Source: Candidatus Sumerlaeia bacterium (lineage in GTDB: Bacteria > Sumerlaeota > Sumerlaeia > SLMS01 > JAHLLQ01). Taken from it: a stretch of DNA of 62,151 bases. A program made the translations under genes and the position numbers. Positions 54,238 to 61,622 of this stretch are shown here, piece after piece. The first letter of the stretch is position 1; each line of letters opens with the position of its first letter. The stretch is from assembly GCA_028284075.1 (NCBI GenBank), contig JANQSL010000161.1, positions 1-62,151 of the forward strand, given 5' to 3'. Under the pieces are notes generated by a model that was not told the DNA's origin, did no database searches, and was given only the letters and a program-made list of their open reading frames with translations.

Positions 54238-54306
54238 AAGACTAAGGATCTTGTGGACGCAAGGTCGTGGAGGTTCAAGTCCTCTCCTGGGCACCATTCA
54301 AATTTC
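54238..54306 (+). repeat. attR: duplicated 3' half of tRNA-Leu
   Basis: Copy of 47736-47804 with 67 of 69 bases the same. Lacks the 5' half of the tRNA, so it is not a functional gene. It could also serve as the left att site of the neighbouring element. Confidence 0.9.
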
Positions 54307-54355
54307 TTCACTTACATCGATACTGAATGCGCGGCGCATCGCGCCGTGCACCATG

Positions 54356-54382
54356 AAATCGAGGGTCCGTAGCCCTCGATTT
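54356..54382 (+). terminator. Hairpin downstream of attR (probable original tRNA-Leu terminator)
   Basis: Perfect 10-bp stem AAATCGAGGG/CCCTCGATTT with a 7-nt loop. Lies 60 bp past the CCA of the duplicated tRNA end. Short T run. The rest of the gap 54307-54488 shows nothing. Confidence 0.4.
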
Positions 54383-54488
54383 GGTGCATGATGTTCTTGG
54401 AGGGTTTCGGCCATGTCGTTGGCCTTGAGGCTTGGCAGGTTTGCAGGCATCGCTTCGGGTAGCCAGAGTGCACCGAGGAGTGTCTCCG

Positions 54489-55289
54489 ATGACAGACAAG
54501 AAGACATGTTTTGTGATTATGCCGGTCACCACTTCCAAAGAGATGGAGGGCAAGTATGGGGATCCTGAACACTTCCTTCATGTGTTCGAATGTCTCCATG
54601 CACCTGCTCTTCGTGCCGCAGGTCTGGAACCTATTAGACCTTCCGCAGCTGGCTCCGAACTTATCCATACTCGTATCGTCAAAGGATTAATCGAATCAGA
54701 CCTAGTACTCTGTGACATGACGACACTCAACGCGAACGTCTTTATGGAACTGGGGATTCGAACAGCGCTCAACAAACGCGTTTGTGTGATCGCCGACAAG
54801 TCGACAGAGCTGCCTTTCGATACCGGCAATATTCATACGCATTTTTACCAATCAGACTTAAGAGCGTTTGTATTGAAAGAGGAGCAAAAGAGGCTCAGAG
54901 AACATATCGAAAATGCGATGAAGACAGATGATGGCAATGCTTGGTGGAAGACGTTCGCGGCATCTATCACCGCAGAAGCCGTGGAAGCGAATGATGTTGG
55001 CGATATGTTTAGAATTCTATTTGATCGATTTGATAATCTCGAACGCAGTTTCAGGCGTGAAATTGGAGACGGTAGTGCTTGGGATTTCGGGATGTTGATT
55101 TCATCTTTCGAAAATGCTTTGCAGCTTGCCGTCTTGCTTGACGAAGCTAATATCCTCTACTCGGAAGTAGGAGTGACTGAAGAAGGAGAACGTAGACGCA
55201 TATTCACTTTTCATTCTAAAGCTGATTTCCAAAAAGCCGCAGAGTTATCATCAAATTATGACATACCTTTTGCAACGATAGAATTGTAA
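54489..55289 (+). CDS. TIR-like/nucleoside-2-deoxyribosyltransferase-like 'CFVIMP' protein
   Basis: The ATG at 54489 after GAGGA is preferred to an upstream in-frame start. The N-terminal 130 residues match a Rossmann-like family: K-T-C-F-V-I-M-P-V at the start, I-V-K-G-L-I-E-S-D-L-V-L-C-D-M-T-T-L-N-A-N-V-F-M-E-L-G-I-R-T-A in the centre. Such domains bind nucleotides and occur as effectors or sensors in bacterial conflict systems. The C-terminal half is helical with an alpha/beta end. 266 aa. It lies between attR and the second integrase. Confidence 0.65.
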   Translation: MTDKKTCFVIMPVTTSKEMEGKYGDPEHFLHVFECLHAPALRAAGLEPIRPSAAGSELIHTRIVKGLIESDLVLCDMTTLNANVFMELGIRTALNKRVCVIADKSTELPFDTGNIHTHFYQSDLRAFVLKEEQKRLREHIENAMKTDDGNAWWKTFAASITAEAVEANDVGDMFRILFDRFDNLERSFRREIGDGSAWDFGMLISSFENALQLAVLLDEANILYSEVGVTEEGERRRIFTFHSKADFQKAAELSSNYDIPFATIEL

Positions 55290-55295
55290 ACCCTC

Positions 55296-56555
55296 CTATA
55301 TTCGTGGCAATTTGCCGCGCGCTTCTTCCAGCCATTGGTCACCTTGCACATGATCACCGTAGATGCGGATGGTTGTCTGCAAATCGGCGTGGCCCATGAG
55401 TCGTTTGACCACAGGCAGATCGATACCCACTTTCATGAAGCGAACGCACGCGATGTGGCGGAGATTGTGCACGCCGGTGAAGGGAATGCCAGCGTCCTTG
55501 TAAATGGCGGCGAGGGTATCGCGAGCGATGTCACGGCAGACAGGAGGCGTTTCGGTGGCGTTGTACAGGTGATCGATCGGGCGAAGATTATAGCGATCGC
55601 GATGTGCGGTGAGCAAGCGGGCGAGATCCGCAGTCAACGGGATGTCGCGTTGTTCGTAGGACTTGGGGTTCCAGTAAAGCTTGGGCTGGATCTTCAGGCG
55701 GGCGGCTTCCGGATCGGTTAATTCGATATCCTGCCACTGGAGGTGGAGGAACTCGCCCTGGCGGATTCCCGTTTCAATCAGCAGGCGGAGCGTCAGGTCC
55801 CAGGGAAGGGCACGGCGAGGGACGCGCCGGTGTTTGGCGGCGGCTGCGAGCAGGGCTCGGATCCGATCTTCGGTGAAAATATCGCGGGTCTTTTTCGGCT
55901 GGCGGGGTTTGTCGAGGGTGGTTCGAACAATGCGGTTCTGGACGATTCCGCGGCCGTGGAGCCACTTCTCAAGGGCAGCAAGTGCCTGGATGCCTGAGAG
56001 GAGAGCGCGGCGTCCGTGGCTCGCGTTGGGCGACTTCTTGATTTCAGTGGCGCGGTGCGTCTGCCACTCCTGCAGGTGTGTTGGCTGCAGTGCGGTGAGA
56101 ACGTGGGTGGCACGGCCCTGGGGGAGATGGTTGTCGGACCAGTCGAGAAAGAGTTCGAGATACCTTCGATAGTTATCGAGTGTGCCGGTGGCGAGATCCA
56201 CACGGGCGGCAAGGAAGTCATGCACTGCGGCGGCGATGGAGTTGCGATCGGGCGTGAGAGCGACACCGTTTTCGAGTTCGGTACGAAGTTGTGGAGGAAG
56301 GTCGTGGAGAGCGAGTGCGGCCGTGGACTCGGGCGTGGGGATATGTTGGTGCCGTTTAACAAGAGCCTGCAGATCCTGCCGTGTGGTTTCGGCTTTGACG
56401 AGTGCAGCGGTTTCAGAGGTACGGAGGAGCTGTTGGATGTCGTCAGGCGCGGGGACCTGAAACCACTTTTTGTCCAAAGTGCAGACCTTGAACACAACGC
56501 GGCGGCGTGGTTCACCGCTGGCGGTTTTCCATCGTCGGATGAATGCTCGTGCCAT
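55296..56555 (-). CDS. Tyrosine recombinase/integrase of the second element
   Basis: 419 aa. SAM-like core domain about 105-200 and catalytic domain about 225-410 with R265 (T-G-I-R-Q-G-E-F), K298, H363-x-x-R366 (H-N-L-R-H), H389 (L-M-G-H) and Y399 (I-Y-G-D-H). No DUF4102 arm domain; the N-terminal 100 residues are different from the first integrase. Codes for an active enzyme by motif. The stop is 6 bp from the TIR-like gene, which converges on it, and the start shares one base with the next gene. Confidence 0.92.
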   Translation of the reverse strand: MARAFIRRWKTASGEPRRRVVFKVCTLDKKWFQVPAPDDIQQLLRTSETAALVKAETTRQDLQALVKRHQHIPTPESTAALALHDLPPQLRTELENGVALTPDRNSIAAAVHDFLAARVDLATGTLDNYRRYLELFLDWSDNHLPQGRATHVLTALQPTHLQEWQTHRATEIKKSPNASHGRRALLSGIQALAALEKWLHGRGIVQNRIVRTTLDKPRQPKKTRDIFTEDRIRALLAAAAKHRRVPRRALPWDLTLRLLIETGIRQGEFLHLQWQDIELTDPEAARLKIQPKLYWNPKSYEQRDIPLTADLARLLTAHRDRYNLRPIDHLYNATETPPVCRDIARDTLAAIYKDAGIPFTGVHNLRHIACVRFMKVGIDLPVVKRLMGHADLQTTIRIYGDHVQGDQWLEEARGKLPRI

Positions 56556-57085
56556 TACCGATTATTCAAGTGCGAAAGGTCGAGATATGGTTTGCAAGCT
56601 ACCAAGAGTTCGGTAATTTCGATCTCTAGCTTGCCTCGTAGTTCTAAGACTTCCTTGCTTGGTTCTGTCTCTCTAGTTTGATTTTCCTTTTCCTTTGCGA
56701 CACGATCTTGGAGTGTGCTCTTGTACAACTTCCAGGTGGTGAGCGTAAGCCGGTCATGAATTTTCCCAACGTCAGATTTGAATAAATACCGTACGGATAT
56801 TTCGTTGCGACTTAGTTGCCCAATCGCATTATCCCAACGATTAGTCATATCATCCAAAGTCTCATCTTCCGGTTCCCAATAGTCATCAATGTACTGTAGC
56901 TCACTGGCGACTCTCAGCACCTCGGTACGCCTATCGTACAGATCCATTCTCAGCTTCTCCTTTTGGAGGCGAAGCTGAGTCCATCCGATGAAGAAACCAG
57001 CACCCGCGATCAGCAGCTTGAGAACTGCATCGGTGACAAATTTCCAATCTATGGCAGCAATAATGGAAGCAATTGGGTCTGGCAT
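56555..57085 (-). CDS. Membrane-anchored hypothetical protein
   Basis: 176 aa; one N-terminal membrane helix (about 18-38, VLKLLIAGAGFFIGWTQL) and a long helical cytoplasmic domain. The stop overlaps the integrase start by one base, so both are translated from one mRNA. Family not recognised. Resembles small single-pass phage proteins that affect superinfection, by layout only. Confidence 0.55.
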   Translation of the reverse strand: MPDPIASIIAAIDWKFVTDAVLKLLIAGAGFFIGWTQLRLQKEKLRMDLYDRRTEVLRVASELQYIDDYWEPEDETLDDMTNRWDNAIGQLSRNEISVRYLFKSDVGKIHDRLTLTTWKLYKSTLQDRVAKEKENQTRETEPSKEVLELRGKLEIEITELLVACKPYLDLSHLNNR

Positions 57086-57155
57086 GATTACCCTCTGGGT
57101 TTCAGGGCTGGTTTGTTTGATAGGTTGGGCAGGTTGAGAGTTGTTTGGAAGTTCA

Positions 57156-57821
57156 TCATTCTTTTGGTATGTCGGTCTCGTGAGGAAGGAAATTCATTTC
57201 GTCAAATGATAGTTCAGGAACATTGGCGCGTTCGGCGAGTATCTTGCCAAGTATTGGCGCAAATGGCGCGACTTTTTTGGCGACATCATACGCTTTCGCA
57301 GCAATTGCCCAAAACTGGATCTGCCACATTGTTCCGGCAAATTTCTCCGGATCGACCAAAGCTTTATCCACGTCTGTCTGCAATCTGTCGAGACTGGCAA
57401 GAAGATCGGTTTTGACAGAATCATTAATGTTGCTCTCGTGAAGTGCAAGTCTGAGATCGGCAATGAGTTTTGTGAGCTTCTTCGTATCTTTACCTCGAAT
57501 GGGGCTCTCTTTTTGTTCTTCAAAGAATCCCTTTATTGTGGAATGATCCAATTCTCGTGGTATGGTGACCTTGAAAAAGGAGTCCAAGCCCGTACCATCG
57601 GCTGCAAGCGTCTGGAGTTCGGAGAGTATTTTTCCAGCGAGTTCTGATGAGCTTGTGTGCAGCTTCAGGAAGGCTTTGGCGATTCGCAGAAAGGTCTCGC
57701 GCTCACCCTTGGATACTGGACTGAAAAATGTAGAGTAGGGGTAGTTTTCGGAAAGTAGCCGCAGTCCATCATCTAATGATGCGACTCGCAATTGTTTCAT
57801 AAACTCAATGTCTAGCGCCAT
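57156..57821 (-). CDS. Hypothetical protein
   Basis: 221 aa, mostly helical, with a moderately hydrophobic stretch near residues 165-195 (MWQIQFWAIAAKAYDVAKKVAPFAPILGKIL) that could touch a membrane. No motif recognised. Between two membrane protein genes on the same strand. Confidence 0.55.
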   Translation of the reverse strand: MALDIEFMKQLRVASLDDGLRLLSENYPYSTFFSPVSKGERETFLRIAKAFLKLHTSSSELAGKILSELQTLAADGTGLDSFFKVTIPRELDHSTIKGFFEEQKESPIRGKDTKKLTKLIADLRLALHESNINDSVKTDLLASLDRLQTDVDKALVDPEKFAGTMWQIQFWAIAAKAYDVAKKVAPFAPILGKILAERANVPELSFDEMNFLPHETDIPKE

Positions 57822-57880
57822 TAATTACTTACTCCAGGTCAGGGGCCAAGATTGCCAAGCAGGCTGTGTTTGTGAGTTTG

Positions 57881-58135
57881 CTAACTTGCTACAACTTGCT
57901 GTGTGATAATGCCGCCAAGTATTGCGAGGCAGATGAAGCTGACGGTGGTGATGATGAAGATCGCGGGGATCATGGCAAAAGCGAACTTGACCATGAGACA
58001 GACCATGGAGCCGAAGGAGATGTCGATGTCGCGCACGATGACGGTTTGAATGGGTGGTGGCTCGGGTTTTGGCTCTTCCGGTTTTCGGCCGATGTTCAAG
58101 ATTTCTTCCGGTGTTACGGCGGGTTCTGTTGTCAT
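57881..58135 (-). CDS. Small single-pass membrane protein
   Basis: ATG at 58135 after GGAG. 84 aa: a Pro/Glu-rich N-terminal tail (EEPKPEPPP) followed by two close hydrophobic segments (about 44-80). Starts inside the stop of the next upstream gene (ATGA overlap), so the two are coupled. Confidence 0.55.
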   Translation of the reverse strand: MTTEPAVTPEEILNIGRKPEEPKPEPPPIQTVIVRDIDISFGSMVCLMVKFAFAMIPAIFIITTVSFICLAILGGIITQQVVAS

Positions 58136-59067
58136 CCCGGTTTCTCCTTTTTCTGTTCTCCTCGAATTCCGGACATGATATGACTGGCTGCGTCGGCAAG
58201 GCTCTTCCACCCTTCTCGTTCCTTGGCGATCATCTCCAACTCGATCGTCGATTCTCCTTTTTGGAGGACGAAATTTCTTTCAACTGAGGCAAGCTTGATT
58301 AGAATCTCGGAGACTGTCTTTGTGTCATTAGTTATCAGGGCGTAATCCAATGCGACGAACTTGGATTCGCAGTTGGTTATTTCGTTTTCAAAATACTTGA
58401 TGTCAGCAAGACACTGACGGTAGATCCTTAGAAAAAAGAACGAAAGAGTTTCAATGAACAAAGAAACTGACAATAGGGATCCATAGTGCTTCATAAGGTA
58501 TCCCGTATCTGTTTTTGTTGCATCGGCTTTGTATGCCATAAAAACCAGAACAAGGACCGCGACGATAGTCGCCATTAGGCCAACTATAAGGTTATAGTTG
58601 CTTGTGCGTTTTAGCTTGTACGTCTGCTTCTTTAGGCGGTTAATTGTGCGATTCAGTTGGGTTGTTAGAAAGCCGCGCAATTCGTGGTACTGAGTTGCTC
58701 TTATTAACTCCGATAATAATTCCTTCTCGGAATTTCTATCTTTGGTTATCTTCAGGATTTCTATTAACAGATCCCGCTTAGTTTCTTTCAATAGGTCACT
58801 ATCTGATGGCGGCGGGGGTGGTGGCGTTTCAGGTTGTGAGGTAGCTTCCGATTCTAGGTATTTTAGGCTCAGAAGTGTAAATGCTATAATGAGAGCAACG
58901 ATAAGCGTGATGATGAGAACGAACGCGAGATTTCCCATGATCTTATCAGCAAATTGATTGTCGACTACCGCGGCTACGACCAGCACGATTATAGTGCCAA
59001 GTGAGAGTCCCATCGCAATTTGGACGCGGGAGGACTCGAAGTTTTTTTTGAATTCTTTCCAGCCCAT
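58132..59067 (-). CDS. Four-helix membrane protein, 2TM-effector-like
   Basis: ATG at 59067 is preferred because it lies after the regulator's stop; a TTG at 59106 would overlap it. Two membrane helices near the N-terminus (about 18-70), a Pro-run (PPPPPP), a coiled region, two more helices (about 160-220) and a long helical C-terminus. The second pair with flanking helices resembles the two-TM effectors of bacterial conflict systems (SLATT-type), but without a sure motif. 311 aa. Confidence 0.5.
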   Translation of the reverse strand: MGWKEFKKNFESSRVQIAMGLSLGTIIVLVVAAVVDNQFADKIMGNLAFVLIITLIVALIIAFTLLSLKYLESEATSQPETPPPPPPSDSDLLKETKRDLLIEILKITKDRNSEKELLSELIRATQYHELRGFLTTQLNRTINRLKKQTYKLKRTSNYNLIVGLMATIVAVLVLVFMAYKADATKTDTGYLMKHYGSLLSVSLFIETLSFFFLRIYRQCLADIKYFENEITNCESKFVALDYALITNDTKTVSEILIKLASVERNFVLQKGESTIELEMIAKEREGWKSLADAASHIMSGIRGEQKKEKPG

Positions 59068-59080
59068 TGCGGTATTGTGA

Positions 59081-59686
59081 TCAAATCGCCTGAATGATCC
59101 CGACAATGATATGTGTCGGCTTTACTTCGTCTGGGTTGTGAGACTGGACCAAACCCTCATCGAAGAGGGGGAGGATTGCAATACGTATGAGTGATTGGTC
59201 ATCGTCGACGATGTGTTGGATGCGTCCGGGTGTCAGGCGCTCGGAATTTCCGATGCGGCAGAGGACGGGGGAGAGATCGGTCAGGGTGAACCCGGGATCC
59301 TCGATAGCACGGCAAAGGAGGGTCCGCTCCGCGTGTTTGTAGGAGGTCACGATGAAGGACGTGCCTTTGGGGCGGGGGAGATCGCGGTCAGGGGACTGGG
59401 TGGCGGTGCCGTCGGCGGTGGGAATATGGGTCGGTTTCGGGGTCGGCTCGCTCTTGGTATCGTTCATCACGTAGGTTTTTCCGATTTCACGGATTCCCAA
59501 CTTTGAACGGATATTGATCCCGAGTTTTTTCAGGATTTTCTCCTGATCCTCGGGGCGAGGCATGGCGCCACCGAGCCATCGGGTCACGTTGATGCGTTCC
59601 TCGCCGATGGCTTCAGCGATTTCCCTATGGGTTTCGAGCCCATTCCGCTCTTTGTACTGGATGAGTATGTCTGAAAACCACGTCAT
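59081..59686 (-). CDS. Cro/CI-like HTH regulator (probable repressor)
   Basis: ATG at 59686. The N-terminal 60 residues hold an HTH: LETHREIAEAIGEERINVTRWLGG, followed by PRPEDQEKILKKLG. The centre is a Thr/Pro-rich linker; the C-terminal half (about 105-201) carries a second fold (SFIVTSYKHAERTLLCRAIED). 201 aa. It is divergent from the early-gene series at 59854 with operator-like repeats between them, so it likely represses that series. There is no obvious SD. Confidence 0.65.
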   Translation of the reverse strand: MTWFSDILIQYKERNGLETHREIAEAIGEERINVTRWLGGAMPRPEDQEKILKKLGINIRSKLGIREIGKTYVMNDTKSEPTPKPTHIPTADGTATQSPDRDLPRPKGTSFIVTSYKHAERTLLCRAIEDPGFTLTDLSPVLCRIGNSERLTPGRIQHIVDDDQSLIRIAILPLFDEGLVQSHNPDEVKPTHIIVGIIQAI

Positions 59687-59729
59687 AACAGTTTGATTGT
59701 TCGTAGTGCGCACAAGACCGGCAAGAAAA

Positions 59730-59777
59730 TGTTCTCGGTAAGAACACTTTGGCATTGACTTGGTGCTTAGTTCTTAC
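59730..59777. promoter_or_regulatory. Operator/promoter region between repressor and early genes
   Basis: An inverted repeat TGTTCT-cggta-AGAACA (59730-59746) and an inverted half-site GTTCTTAC (59770-59777) matching its GTAAGAAC. A plus-strand -35 TTGACT (59755-59760) with a weak -10 TTTGTT 17 bp downstream lies between. A minus-strand pair, TTGCCG and AACAAT, faces the repressor gene. This is the pattern of a repressor-controlled divergent switch. Confidence 0.5.
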
Positions 59778-59779
59778 TT

Positions 59780-59795
59780 TGTTTCACGTGAAACG
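59780..59795. promoter_or_regulatory. parS-like palindrome
   Basis: TGTTTCACGTGAAACG differs at one base from the ParB site TGTTTCACGTGAAACA (general form TGTTNCACGTGAAACA). It contains a perfect 14-bp dyad GTTTCACGTGAAAC. No parA or parB gene is in the window. It lies in the control region of the second element, just past the promoter, so a site for the element's own regulator is the alternative. Confidence 0.5.
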
Positions 59796-59853
59796 TGAGC
59801 GGAGATCGCACGTAGTTCTGATGAGATGCTTGAAGGACAAAGGAGTTCGATGA

Positions 59854-60108
59854 GTGGACGGGGACTCAACAGCCGGGGCGGTGGTTTATCCACTGGATGA
59901 GGTGAGGAAGGCGGTGGAGGCGGGGGAGGTGACTTATTCGGAGATTGCTCGGCGTGCCGGGAAGGCTCCTCAGACGGTGATAAAGGCGATGAGTCCGAAC
60001 GTGGCAAAGAAAGACCGGATCGATCCTCCGGAGTCCGTAGCGAGGCAGTATTACGAAGCGTTGTTGGAGATTCGGAAGGAACGGGAAGGGGCGAAGAGTG
60101 GAAACTGA
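59854..60108 (+). CDS. Small HTH protein, first early gene
   Basis: GTG start at 59854, AGGAG 8 bp before. 84 aa with the HTH V-T-Y-S-E-I-A-R-R-A-G-K-A-P-Q-T-V-I-K-A-M-S (about 28-50). Cro-like position facing the repressor. Overlaps the next gene by 11 bp. Confidence 0.6.
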   Translation: MDGDSTAGAVVYPLDEVRKAVEAGEVTYSEIARRAGKAPQTVIKAMSPNVAKKDRIDPPESVARQYYEALLEIRKEREGAKSGN

Positions 60109-60457
60109 GGCGATGTTTTTCTTGCATGACATGGATTACGGGCATTCGGAAGGGCTTTTGTACTCCCCAACGAAAGAGAAGGTAAGCGCCGCTCTTGAAT
60201 TCAGCATTCTGGCGCAGCAGTGCTTCGGTTTGCGGAAGTGCATCGGTGATATCTTTTCCTTTGCAACTGTTCCAGTAACTAAACTGGGGAGCGGTGACTA
60301 TCGGGTCTCTCCTTTGACAACACACATTATTGAACACTCTGGTGATGTTGTTCAGTTTCGCGTCATAGATGGTGATCTGTGGAACGCACAAAAAACCGTC
60401 GATGAGTTTGGCAATGATCTGACGTTGGATTATGTCGAACAGGGAGCGGGAATCTGA
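60098..60457 (+). CDS. Hypothetical early protein
   Basis: 119 aa from a GTG at 60098. Mixed alpha/beta, no motif recognised. It overlaps both neighbours by a few bases (next gene starts on the last base of its stop). Confidence 0.5.
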   Translation: METEAMFFLHDMDYGHSEGLLYSPTKEKVSAALEFSILAQQCFGLRKCIGDIFSFATVPVTKLGSGDYRVSPLTTHIIEHSGDVVQFRVIDGDLWNAQKTVDEFGNDLTLDYVEQGAGI

Positions 60458-60930
60458 TGGGTGCAATGATGTCGGACAGGGATCGGTTGGTGGTGGTGGA
60501 GCAGCGTCTGCTGGCCCTTGAAGGAGTGGTTGGGGACATGGGGGTTGGGGTCTCCTGGCGATGTGCGAAGGCGAAGCTGGGGCTGGGGAATCTGGAGCAG
60601 GTGAGGGTGGTGTGCGAAACGAACGGGATCGAGGGGTGGAAGTCGTGGGGGATTCCACTGGGGAGGTTTCCGGATCTGCATCGTTGGGTGGGGGAGAATC
60701 TGTGGATCCACGATTTGAGAGCCTCTTCGAAAAGGTCGGGACGGGGCAGGGGAGACGCGGTTGCCGGGATTCGTTGCGATCACAGGGGTCAAGTCTCTGG
60801 GCCAAAGAATCAGTCGGGTTCCGGCAATCCCGCCTCCGCTGCGTCACCATGCGGTGGGGGTCTCCTTCCTGGTGAGCCTGCGGGTGGGGAGTTGGGCACC
60901 CGCCCGCAGGCTGTGGGAGGTGAGGTATGA
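60457..60930 (+). CDS. Hypothetical early protein
   Basis: 157 aa. The first 85 residues are well formed, with W-R-C-A-K-A-K-L-G-L-G-N and T-N-G-I-E-G-W-K-S-W-G-I-P-L-G-R-F-P-D-L-H-R-W, resembling a small DNA-binding fold. The C-terminal half is Gly/Ser/Pro-rich and low in complexity. Near its end the DNA forms a hairpin GCCTGCGGG/CCCGCAGGC (about 60877-60911). ATGA overlap with the next gene. Confidence 0.5.
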   Translation: MGAMMSDRDRLVVVEQRLLALEGVVGDMGVGVSWRCAKAKLGLGNLEQVRVVCETNGIEGWKSWGIPLGRFPDLHRWVGENLWIHDLRASSKRSGRGRGDAVAGIRCDHRGQVSGPKNQSGSGNPASAASPCGGGLLPGEPAGGELGTRPQAVGGEV

Positions 60931-61304
60931 GGCGGACGAACGAAGAAGCCCCTGCGCTCAACGGTTCGATCGGCAGGGTCGGGGTGAGTTGCCAATCCCG
61001 CCGCAGCTTTGCGGTTGAAGGGATTGGGCCGACAACAAGCCCGATACAGCCAGGGGCTTCTTCGTTCGTTCGCATAGCACGTTTGTTTTCACGCAATACG
61101 GTGTTGAGTGTGGTGGAGTGGTGCGTTGCGAAGCTGGAATTCGCAACGGAGCATGATCGTGCCTGGGTGCGTTGGCCTGCGGAGGTGGTAGCGGTGTCGT
61201 TGATGATGATCGGTGCGTTCATTGTCTTGTCGCTGTTGGTATTCCCGGCGGGTTCGTTCCCGGAGGATCTGAGTGAGGATGATGCACGGTTTTGTTCTCG
61301 TTGA
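60927..61304 (+). CDS. Hypothetical single-pass membrane protein, N-terminus crossed by an inverted repeat
   Basis: 125 aa. The C-terminal part has one membrane helix (about 88-110, VVAVSLMMIGAFIVLSLLVF). The first 50 codons coincide with a large inverted repeat (60932-61073), so that part may be inserted DNA or a structured RNA rather than old coding sequence. The ATGA overlap with the gene before supports the start at 60927; a later start is also possible. Confidence 0.4.
   Translation: MRRTNEEAPALNGSIGRVGVSCQSRRSFAVEGIGPTTSPIQPGASSFVRIARLFSRNTVLSVVEWCVAKLEFATEHDRAWVRWPAEVVAVSLMMIGAFIVLSLLVFPAGSFPEDLSEDDARFCSR
60932..61073. repeat. 142-bp cruciform-forming inverted repeat
   Basis: Outer arms of 23 bp (60932-60954 and 61051-61073) match at 22 of 23 positions. 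Inside, CCAATCCC and GGATTGGG form a second stem and CCGC/GCGG a third. It looks like a small non-autonomous insertion (MITE-like) or a structured RNA element. Confidence 0.6.
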
Positions 61305-61337
61305 TATGAGAAAACAAAGGCGAATGTCCGTCGAAGT

Positions 61338-61622
61338 TTGAGGGTGTTGAATCCGGTGAATCGAAGTTTCTTCTGCGTAAAGACGCCGGATGGCGATTTG
61401 ATGCCGATGACGATGGCTCGGACACAAACGATCGCGTGGGCAAAAGCACTGGATGAGTTGATGAGGAACCGAAGCGACAAGACGAAGCGGCGGGATGTGA
61501 AGCGAATGAAGAAGGCGGGGTATAAGATGGGGTTTGTGGTATTGGTGGAGACGGATGTGCACCCGGGCGCTTCGATGGTGATGCCGGAAGGCGAATTGAT
61601 GGAGAGGTTGGTGGAAGCATGA
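61338..61622 (+). CDS. Hypothetical early protein
   Basis: 94 aa at most; the open frame starts with TTG at 61338, with GTG codons at 61344 and 61356 as alternatives. Basic middle (RNRSDKTKRRDVKRMKKAGYK). ATGA overlap with the next gene. Not recognised. Confidence 0.45.
   Translation: MRVLNPVNRSFFCVKTPDGDLMPMTMARTQTIAWAKALDELMRNRSDKTKRRDVKRMKKAGYKMGFVVLVETDVHPGASMVMPEGELMERLVEA

Larger units (their letters stand above)
47736..54306. mobile_element. 6.5-kb integrative, satellite-like element in tRNA-Leu
   Basis: Bounded by 69-bp direct repeats of the tRNA 3' half. The core, all on the minus strand, reads from the right: integrase, 208-aa unknown, AlpA-like HTH, replication-initiator-like, capsid-like protein, 65-aa unknown. 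Two plus-strand genes and one minus-strand gene lie next to attL and look like cargo. There is no terminase, portal, protease, tail, conjugation or transposase gene. This size and content fit a phage satellite or a minimal plasmid-like integrated element. Confidence 0.85.

Noticed and set aside
54238..54297. Second functional tRNA-Leu
   Set aside because: Only the 3' part from the anticodon stem is present; the 5' acceptor and D-arm are missing, so it is an att remnant.
60932..61073. Integron attC site
   Set aside because: Large imperfect hairpin, but the required RYYYAAC/GTTRRRY core sequences are not present and there is no integron integrase.
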